Source: Haliotis asinina
Taxonomy: Eukaryota; Mollusca; Gastropoda; Lepetellida; Haliotidae
Reading direction: 5' to 3'
DNA length: 64,000 bases
Assembly (NCBI RefSeq): GCF_037392515.1
Contig: NC_090288.1
Coordinates: 61,613,673 to 61,677,672 of the forward strand
Positions 1-10,400 of the stretch are shown here, in pieces. Position 1 is the stretch's first letter. Every line of letters starts with the position of its first letter. The translations under genes were made by a program, and so were the position numbers. The notes below the pieces were generated by a model. That model saw only the letters and a program-made list of their open reading frames with translations, made no database searches and had not been told where the DNA came from.

Positions 1-490
1 GGTACCAACGTCTCACTGAAACATCAGATAGTTTGGTTTAATACTGTTTAGCCTACAAGACCCTGGCACAGGCGTTCAGACGACCAGCTGACGATACTCT
101 CGATGTACCAGCGTCTCTCTGAAACACCAGACATTAATCTGTGCATGACAGACGCCTGAACCCCAGCCAGACATCAATCAGGGCTGTTAAAACGTTCCCA
201 CCCAAAATGGAATTAACCAGACCAGACTTAATGTCAACGTAGTGCTTACAGTTTGTGATATGATTGTTCAGGGTTTAAACAGTAATTGTCAACTCTAAAT
301 GTCACACTCAATTTGAATAATGTTTTAAGATATGGTGACTTTACACAGATGTGTGGAATAGGTAATCTAAAATTTTCGCCAGACCATCGGGTTGGCTAGC
401 AATAAATTTAGTGAAATGTAAAGAGACTAACGCCGCTATGTAGCCGAGATACTGTTAACAGCGGCACAAAGTAATAAATCTGGGAGGTCC
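1..490. other. left-edge sequence without a recognised gene
   Basis: No exon is supported here. Two imperfect copies of a segment, near 3-30 and 105-132 (shared core CTCTGAAACA-like), suggest a decayed tandem repeat of about 102 bp. The final exon of the neighbouring protease gene was looked for on the minus strand and not found. Confidence 0.4.
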
Positions 491-650
491 ATGTGTGTGT
501 GTGTGTCTGTCTGTCTGTCTGTCTGTGTCTGTGTGTGCATGCGCGCGTGACAGTGTCTCTGTGTGTGCGTGTCTGTCTGTGTGTGTGCGTGTGTGTCAGT
601 GTCTGTATCTGTGTGTATGTGTGTATCTGTCTGTCTGTCTTTTGCTGTCC
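491..650. repeat. GT-rich and GTCT-rich microsatellite
   Basis: Impure runs of GT and GTCT dominate this stretch. They create long overlapping open frames of Val/Cys/Leu or Thr/His/Asp composition that are repeat artefacts and not genes. Confidence 0.85.
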
Positions 651-1074
651 TGTATATAATGGGCCAGACAACCCCAGTAAACAGCATCAACTTCCATCTA
701 TATGATGACGATAAGACGACATGTGTCCACGCAGTCAGATCGCCTGACCATCCAATAATAGTAATAACGAAAATATATATAGCCCTACATCCAATCTCTA
801 TGTGGGTGACAAAAAATAATGTTTCATTAGAGACAGCAGTGCAGTGAAAAGAAATGCGTTTTACGATGTGTTTGAACGTAGCAAAAGATAGAAACCCTTT
901 TAAAGCGAGGGGCAGAGCACTGACAGAACGTTTTCCAAAAGAGGCCAGTCCATAAGAGGGAGTTTTCAATAAGAAATTTGCATTCAGATCGCAGTCGTTT
1001 GGGTGGTGTGTAAGGGGTTAGCTGTTCACTTCGACCACAGGCAAACTGTAGCGAAAGTGGGGTTGCGCAACAAC

Positions 1075-1320
1075 CCCACGTACTACGTTGTAGTTTTGGG
1101 TATCATCAGCTTATGATTGGCGACCGAAGTCGTGCATGCTGTTATATGATTCGCCAAGTTGATGGGTATATATCACAAATAGTAAAGGAACCAGAACCGA
1201 TCCTTGTGATACTCCACATGTAAGTTTGGCTCAACAAGATTGTCTCCTATGATGACATTCTGGCTTCGTTCGCCAAGATAGGATTGGATAAAGGTTACTC
1301 GCCAAATCACAAATGTTAGC
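1075..1320 (-). mobile_element. LINE reverse-transcriptase fragment
   Basis: On the minus strand the stretch reads like a non-LTR reverse transcriptase: a SYLxERSQNV-like stretch, then CGVSQGSVL.PLLFVIY, then ADDT. This is the usual order around the catalytic ADD motif in jockey/CR1-type LINEs. The frame changes at least once, so it is a dead 5'- and 3'-truncated scrap. It lies downstream of the last protease exon found, probably inside that gene's final intron. Confidence 0.7.
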
Positions 1321-1366
1321 CTGGATCTTCACGACTGTGTCTTAATGATTTGTAAACATGACTTAC

Positions 1367-1477
1367 GTCCATATCTGCTCTGTCTAACCAGCGGCCCTCC
1401 GGAGTCCCCTGCACAGGGGTGTTTATTCTCAGCCACGTTATCGGCACAGAGCATATTCCTTGTGACGCTGTTGTTCA
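1367..1477 (-). CDS. factor C-like exon: catalytic serine
   Basis: Acceptor TTGCAG and donor GTAAGT flank 111 nt, phase 1 in and phase 1 out. It encodes NSVTRNMLCAD followed by HPCAGDSGGPLV. Ser of GDSGGP is the nucleophile. Six residues before it, where trypsin and factor C carry the Asp of the S1 pocket, this protein has His. Confidence 0.88.
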
Positions 1478-4400
1478 CTGCAACATAAAATGATACGTTG
1501 TCATAGACGATGACGCCAAAGAGGATGCGACAGCCCCAACTTACTTTTCAGCAATGGCCTCTAGTACGCCGCATAATACAATTATCAAACACTCATCCAC
1601 ACCCTTATCATAAATGATCTGCCCCTTAGGAAATGCAAAGGTAATGAAATGTTTGCATTAGTAGTGTTACCTCCGTCTTTGCTCAGAACTCTCTCACAGT
1701 GCTTGTTGTCTGGTTCGACCCGGAGATCAGCTGAGCGCAACGTCTGCGAGTACTCGGTGTTTGCCACCTTGCCGAATCCGGTCACGACGTAGCGGGGCAG
1801 AATTTGATCAGAGCGATTGGTGTGGTTGCCTCGAGAACTCCGCTCTTTGGAAAGACAGGCAGGCTGAACTCGAGCGTTTACAGTCACAGATTTCTTCAGT
1901 TTCAAAAGGGCTATGTCGGAGTCGTATGTCCTTGCATTGTAATTGCCATTTACGTAGATTTTGGTAATCTGGAGAGGAAACGCAATGATGTGTTTGCGGT
2001 AACTAAAACATTAGTACTGCGTTGACACAAGTGCAATGCATAAGTTCAAATGTCTAGCCATTGTCACTAGTGTCCCATCAAGTTAAATCATCCAATCAAG
2101 AAGGGGTCTTCGGCGGGACGAACTAACACTTTCACTGCTTGACTACCCCGTCGCCAACAGAATCAAAATGAGTGAAAGTCACTGACTTCCTGTTATATTG
2201 CTGTCAGCCGCCCTAACAAAGATTTTTGACTGGCAGAATATCGATCATTCAACAATAGAAGCCAAATCGTGACATCATCTCACGATCTTGTCAATTGACT
2301 GAATAGTTCAGTTGTCTTGTTCATGTTCTATCCCTTCGCGCAGACAGGCGCCGGGATTCTAGGAATTGAACCAGTTTCTGTAATTCTGACTGGGAATCTG
2401 TGTTCGAATTCCAGATCAGCCCTGATTCTACTTTAGATTCACAACACCAATTCTCTTACATTCTCTGTGGTCAAACCAACGTCTGCTTTCCTACCACGTC
2501 AAGCAGTCGCGTTGATATCTCAACGGAACATTACTGAAAACTCACTCACTCACTCACTCACTCACTTACCCACCCATTCTCCCTCTTACCCCCCTGCTTT
2601 GAATAGGCTCATCTCTCATTGATTCGTTGACGTGTGACACTCCAAAATCCACCACAATGTCCGAACAGGGAAGCGGGTCAGTAGTCTTCTCCACCGTGAC
2701 GCAGTGAGCGGCGGTGACGACCCAGGAGTCTCCAAGGAGACACCCTCCACACACGTGTCGCCATTCCTTGCTGGACGTCTTCTTCTTCACCACAACATGC
2801 CAGGGCCAATCTTGGCTCTTTGACTCGGTGCCCCCTGAGATGAGGGCAACAGTGCCTTTTGTCGGTTTGCCGCACTCTGACAGAGAATGGATTTTTATGC
2901 TTCTTGTAGTCTTCCAGACAAGAAATGCATGGTGGTGAAACTGATATCTATAAAATTTTAAATAGTTATCAAAATCAAAGTACATTTCGCCGTTACACTG
3001 CCGTTTTGTGTACATGGAACGATAACCAATCCAGAATCTTTAGACCCTGTAATTTAACTGGATGCATAAATATTAATCAGTATGATTTGATAAGTCTACG
3101 CAGTTGTATATTGCAACACTAAGCTCCTTCTATTTCTAGCAAACACGTCCTACAGCGTGCTCAGTCGTACAGCGAGCTCTGACAAACGGAAACCTGGAAA
3201 TCGTGGAAATCTCAAAACGAGGCTCTGCAGCTAGAAACGTTTGGCGGTGTCTGACGGAACTGGTATTACATCAACCTCATTATGCATTACAGAGCTACGC
3301 TGAATAAGCGCAAAAACTACATGACAGATTTAACCAGTGAGCCCGATGCATTGTGAATCATGTTACGATCTCACCAAACAGGTTCAGTCTGTGATTCCAT
3401 AGTTTAGGTATGCTGCCTGAATCTCGACATAAAGTATAGAAAGACGGCGTTGTTAAACTTTATAATTACAACTCATTTATAAATATCATTTTCTTATGAA
3501 ACAAGGAATTGAAATTCAGTTTAACTAGAATTGTTTGAAGTGTCGATTTACACTTTCACACGAGAAAATTCGGATCGGCCGAAAAGAAGGTCAGTGTCTG
3601 AATAGGTTAATGAGACTTATGTTTTGGTATGCTCGGCCTACCTCGTGCGTGAACGTCAACTTGCGAGGGAAATGGGCCAGAACTCCACAAGTATGAAATC
3701 GAAGACTTATTTCGGCCATGATGAGACGGCGCAGAGCAGGTTTGGGGGTTAATAGTGGTCATTACATATATTGAACACAACGCCTCACTTGGAACGGACA
3801 CCTTCTCTTATTGGACGTTTCATAAACTATACATGTTGACAGACAGTTTTCACACTTTGAAATTTCCCTGCACTGGCTCGGAATTACATCTCACTTTGAA
3901 GTCAGCAATGCGTTTCTTTTCTTGGGAGAGTAAACCATTTGATCCATAAATCAAGACACCATTCTAGTGTCTGTTAAGGCAATAATGATGAAACAGTAAT
4001 TAATGTCTTGATATATTTTTAAAAAATAAGATTTTTAAAAATATCTCACGCTACACATCAAAAGCCACATCTGGCTCCCAGGCAAACCGTTTCTTTGATC
4101 CAGCATTTGCATGGATGCGCCATGTGGTGGAGTGAATTCTGTTTATAGTTAATCGTATTAAAGCTATATTATATATCTTACAATGACCAATACCTGGAAT
4201 ACAGTGGGGCAAGTTGGCTGTCCAAGTACCGTCCTCCTGGCAACGTCTAAACTTGGGCCCAATCATGTTGTAGGCTTGGTTACACTTGTAGTGGACGCGT
4301 ACGCCCTCCCCATAGATACCCTCTGGCAGGAACACAGTCTCGTTCCCAACAGTCACACGGGATGTTGACGGGCACGTGGAGTTGCGAGAGCTAGTAACGA

Positions 4401-7400
4401 ATGACAGTAATTATTGATATGTTACGTCTCGTACGTATCATCTTACAAAACATGCAAGGAAACAGACATTAACATATTTAATATTGTCCCAACTGTGCAC
4501 TTGAGTGATCTGGTAGCAACATCGCCAATGCCGTTTACAAATGTGAACATACCCTATACATCTTAAAAGCCTGAAAGGCGACGGTATTTGCTTAGCAGCG
4601 ACTTACCATCCGTTGCCAAAACATCGTCTCCCTTTCCTTGGTTTGCCCGGATCGGGACAGGTGACCACTGCAAACAGACAGGTAACACACATGTACACAG
4701 CCTTGAATGACACAAAGTGCTACGCATAAAGGGAAGGAGTTGGGATGAGAGGGGAGGCGATTCATGTGTGTCAACTTGTGTAACATGACGAAAACGATGT
4801 TTCAGGGTATGATTACACGATGCCATTTAGAAAGTGGTCAAATGCAACTTATGTCATACTTGGGATTTCACTTTCTTAGTAAAGTACAAATTCTAGTACT
4901 TTTCCGGTTGAGTCCCATCCGGGATTCGAACCCGCACCCTCAGAGTCAGGCACCTAATCGCCAGCACACAAAGTCAGCCGCCTAGCCTGCTCACAAAAAT
5001 GAAAGTCGGACAACTGGTAGTCTAGATTGCGTACTTTGTGTACCCCTCTGATAAGTGTACATGATCAACGACACACGCAGCCGTGGAACGCCGTCGTGAA
5101 ACAAGTGCCCGAGCCTGACAACCCTTCCTATATGGTCACCTCCTATCCCCTTCACACGTTGCTAGCGTCATTCTACTTTGTGAGTTTGGGGAGCTGACTT
5201 TAATGCTTATTATCTGTTCAATTATCGAGTTCAATGCAAATTGCTATTTTTGCATGATTTACCTGAGACGCAGTTGGGCTGTATCAGCGGATACCACGTT
5301 CCGTCGATGTGGCAATAACGCTCAGGTATGTTGGGATGCAGAACAAACCCCTCATCACACTCGTACACGACCCTATGGGACAAAGGCCATGCAGTTGATA
5401 CATATATATAATATACTCGCATATATATCAGAATGTCAGAGGAGGACACGCTCCAACCCAAAGAGAGTCTGGTATCAGTCGCTGTTGCCTCAGTACCATC
5501 GGTTCTGCCTGGATAAATGAATATGGCGGTGGACAAGGATGTACTATGGAGTTTGGTCCTTTTACGCATAGGGTAAGTTTCATCTTGATAACTACAAACA
5601 TTTTGTTTACAGCCCCAGAACAACTATAGTGTGTTGTTATTTTAATCATCTAACTGCAGAATTCTTAGACTATCAGGAAAAAGTGAGTGCTATTGAAAAT
5701 TTAATTGTCTCTGTCAGAAATTATAACAATCATTCACATCAATGTTAAATTCACAACAATGTTAAATTCACAACAATGTTAAATGACAAAAGGAAATATA
5801 CATAGTCTATAGAATTGAGCACTGCGGGTTCCGAAGCTCACCTGACTCCGGGCACGTTCTTGTCAGTCGGGGATTCTTGCCCTCGTGTCAGGGATCCGTT
5901 ACCAAGCGCTTTCAGAGGAGGACACGTGACCTTGGGTAATTGCCCCACCTCTTCACACCTGTGGGGAGCAGCTTGGGTTACCAATTGAAATATGTATGTA
6001 ATGAAGAGTTAATGCCGTGTTTATTCCATCACCACAGAACAACGCATGAATCAACAACACAGCATGTAGAAGGCCTCAAATCGAGCCAGACAAAGAAAAT
6101 ATTGTTTTACGCCATGTTTCAAATAACCCAACAATGTCTGTGTGAGTTAAAATCTAACGCCACATCCGCAACATTTCACAACGACGACAACGTGTCAGAG
6201 AGTGTGTAGGGGTTTATGCCACTCTATCAGTATTCCAGCTACGACCGTGGCACTAGTATGGCGCTTCACACATTGTATCAACATGCACAGCTGAACCCGG
6301 ATTCAGCAAACGCTTGAACCACTCGTATACTGTGGAGTTGCAGAAAAGGCTACACTGCTTTGGAAAGCGTCCCGTTATAATTTGGAGTAGTGATGCTTTT
6401 CTTTCTCGTCTTCTTACATTCAGTGATATTGTCCAAGGCGAAAGGAAGGTATACAGACTAGAATAGAATGTGAATGTGTATTTATGTTGTTTTCGGCCAC
6501 ATTACAGCAATAACATCGTGGTTAATAAAGCAATGGACTTCATCTTACGTCGGGACACAAACCCGGTCCCGGCGAGTCTTAGCCCTCCACAGACCTAACT
6601 TGAACACAAACAGTTGTGAAATATACGGACGTTTATCATTCACACTTCTGGAATGTGTTACCTGGGAGTCTGGTGATTCCACGTCCCATCCTCCTGGCAG
6701 ACCAGCGAGTAGTGTCCCTTCAGCACGTAGCCAGGGTTACACTCGTAGATGACCTCCGTCCCTTCGTAGTACCTGTCATCGCGGACCTCCTCAAACGTTT
6801 GATGGATGCCATTGGCTACAAGACTGGGAGGTGTGCAGGTCTTACGCTCTTCTGAAACACGAAATGCCAACACCTATCAGTTTTGTTAAACGTGGATGAT
6901 GCTTTAGCGTTGTGGCATTGTGAATGGTGTCTTGTACTGAATGGAACCAAAGTCCAATTTGGAAGAATTAAACCTGGAAAAAAGACGTCAATTGAGGATG
7001 CTTCTTTTTGTGTCATTTCAACCAGTTGTGTAAACCGTAGAAAATACATACCACACTTGGGCATAGAGGACCATTTGCCGTCGAGGTTGCAGTAGATGGA
7101 TCGTGCCCCCACCACCCTGTAGCCGTCGTCACATTTGACCCTCACCTTGGCCAAAGCGGTGAAGGGCGCTGAAAACAAAATGTATATATTTTGTTTTGTA
7201 ATAAAGACATTGTTTCGCTTTGGTGCCAAGGGTGTTGGTGTTAAACAATGGGGTTGTCACGTGCGTTTCGAGCTGATTTCATTCACGTTTACAAACTGTA
7301 AGTAACAGTGTCTCACTTCAAGTACTCATCCTCCTGTAAACGCGTGTTTCGTCGCATACATGATCACGAAGGCATGAGAGGACATTGGTAGTTTAGATTC

Positions 7401-10400
7401 TCTAAACTTGCAATGCTAACCACAGGAGCGCAATCGCTGTTTCAGGTTAAGTAACGATAGCCGCTACACAGAGTTAGTGTTATGTTCTTTGCGAATTCCC
7501 ATAGATGTCTGTAGAAATGGTATCCAACTATTCCAAACCTTATCCTAAAGAAAAATAACACACGGAAATGCGGTATTTCATGCAGTGTCCAGACAGGACA
7601 GAGTTACGTCCCTTAACAGTGCCAGGATACTCTGGTCATGAGTACTAATCCCTGGTTCGTCTGCAATTGTAATCTACCCAGACCGGTGCACCATTACAAC
7701 AGCACCCCGAGACAATTCAGACTGAGGAAAGCTACTGACGTTTTCTGCGTGATGAATGTTCTGGCTAAGGTCATTCGAGAATATTTGATTCCTTGGAAAC
7801 ACATTCGTAATACCTCATAATAACATGCCTCTAGGTAGTGAAAACATCTCACCTTCATCTTGGTCCAGTCTTTCCCTGTCAAAGTACATGTGGTCACTGA
7901 CATTGGGGTGCCTGCAGATTGGCTCTGCAATGAAATAATGCAATACACCCGGACAGAGTTCTAGTGGAACACAAAGACAGTTATTGAGGCCGTTTCCACC
8001 AATATTGTCATTACCGCAACGTAAACTAGTTCTCCTTGACTCACATATTGCAATGATCAACATAGATATGTCCTGTCTTTCTGGTCTAACGTAACCATTA
8101 ATGTGGCCACGTGACTATTGAATATCCGGCATTCAATGGAGTTCAGAAACAAGCATCCATGACGATGTGAGTGACGTATGTAACCTACTAAAGAGTCCGC
8201 CATTACGTGTGTGACGTATGTAGCCTACTGCAGAGTCCGTCATTACGTGTCATTACGTGTGTGGCGTATGTCGCCTACTACAGAGTCCGCATTTCCTGTG
8301 TGACGAATACAGCCTACTGCAGAGTCCGTCATTACGTGCGTGACGTATGTAGCCTACTACAGAGTCCGTCACAAGGTGTGTGACGTATGTAACGTACGAT
8401 AGTGTCCGTCATTACGCGTGTGACGTATCTATCCTACCATATAGTTCGTCAACGTGTGTGACGTAGGTATTTGTTAGAGGTGATATCAGGATGCATTAAA
8501 CGTAAGCCACCTCTCCCATTGTTTGCCATACGGTGTGTGATGACGTTACGTATGACAGAGCCCTCTGGGACATGTGTGACGTATGTAGCCCTCCGCAGAA
8601 TCCGTCATACCGTGTGTGACAAATGTAACCTATGATGAGTAAATCATGACGTATAATGTATGTTACCTACAAAAGAGTCTGTCATGACATGTGACGTATT
8701 TCACAATCCGTCTTGACGTTTGTGACGTATGTACCCTTCCATTGAGTCTATCGTCACGTCTGTCACGTACGTAGGTTACATGTAATGGTACCTACCACAA
8801 TATGGAGACTCCGATGACCACGTGCCGTTCGGCCTACACTGCAGGATATGCTGACCCACTAGGGAGTAACCATGGGAACAGGTGTACGTTGCTATCATCC
8901 CCAACACTTTAACATCACCGTGAGCGGGCTTCGTGACAATGCGGCATTCCGTACCTGTAGCGAGATGGGCAGGTATAACCACGGCAACAGATATGAAAAA
9001 ATATGAACAGATGATCTTGGTAGGGAACATGGATAAATAATCATATGAGGCAATATGAAGATCTTCGGAAAGAGATATGGACGCTGGGCTGCACGAAGAC
9101 ATTTTTATTAAAGACCTTTAACTATAGGGTATTTAGACGTGCACACTATGAGGTGTGGATAACACTACCCATGGGCGCAACAGAGAGTTTAGGTTTGCGC
9201 AACATTCCAGCAATATTCCAGCTATATGTAGGCGGCCTGTAAATATTCGAGTCTGGACCAGACGATCCAGTGATCTACAGCATGGACATCGATCTGCGCG
9301 ATGAATCAACCGAGTCAGCGATCCTGGCGATCTCGTCAGGTGCCTCTTACCACAAGCATGGCTCACTGAACACCAATATTCTAACCCGGACCTTCGCGGA
9401 GCGACAGTGTTTGAACACCAGGACACTCTTGAACACGTGAAGGTTATGTGGCATGTGCGAGCTCGGATAAGACAGCACACTTAAGCTCATAGTTTTGGAA
9501 ACCAACTGGAGCATAGGCCTTCATTTCACAGTATATAACACACAGAACCCTGCCCAAGAGAGATAAATGTTATCGAAGCAGACTTAATTGTACGATTCTG
9601 ACTTTCTAGTCAGCAGTACCTGTTTGACATCGATCCCCAGTGAAGCCATCAGGACATCGGCACTGGTTGTTGATACAGGTTCCTCCGTTGAAGCATCGTG
9701 AACTGCAGTCTGAAGACACAAAGGATGGAAGGAGCACCACACATACTGAACATGTGTCAGATGACGAAATAATGAACTTACAGGCTATAACTATCACATC
9801 ACATTTATAACAAACAAGGATATGTCTACAGCAGTATACATTTGTTTTCGTTTTTATAAATACGCAGGGGTAGCCTAGTGGTTAAAGCGTTCACTCCTTA
9901 CGCCGAAGACCCGGGTTCGATTCCATGTACAGGGGTACAATACGTGAAGCCCATTTCTGGTGTGTACCGTCGTGATAATACTGGAATATTGCTAACATCG
10001 GCGTAAAACCATACTCAGTTCATACGCCATCTTTGGATAATCTAGTGAGCGAGCAAATCAGTTTATCGCTGCATACAAATAAAACCAGACAAACGAGTGA
10101 ATTTTTTTATCCTAATTCTCCGCTCAACCATAGACATATGTGCCCATATGTGACAAAAGGTTCTTCTATCCTTGCTTAACCTTTCTTCATCTATATTATT
10201 TCAGTTGTATTTCCGAAGAAAATCGATTCGATCTTTGTTTTAAATCATATTGATATCTTCTACCAAGTGATTTAAATTTAAACCATACATATATGTAGTT
10301 ACATAATCAGTTAAAAACTCTGTTTTGATTTCCTTTTTCCATTGTTACAGATAGAGGTGAAAATCAAAAATGTATAGGTGACCCAATAGAAACCCTTGGC

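Noticed and set aside
1-1366. Search for the last protease exon (GIVSWG-type sequence)
   Set aside because: No minus-strand frame shows it; the region holds a GT microsatellite and a LINE scrap. It is probably beyond the left edge.
4880-4995. Possible tRNA gene (strong B box)
   Set aside because: No complete cloverleaf could be drawn; similar B boxes here all belong to SINE heads.
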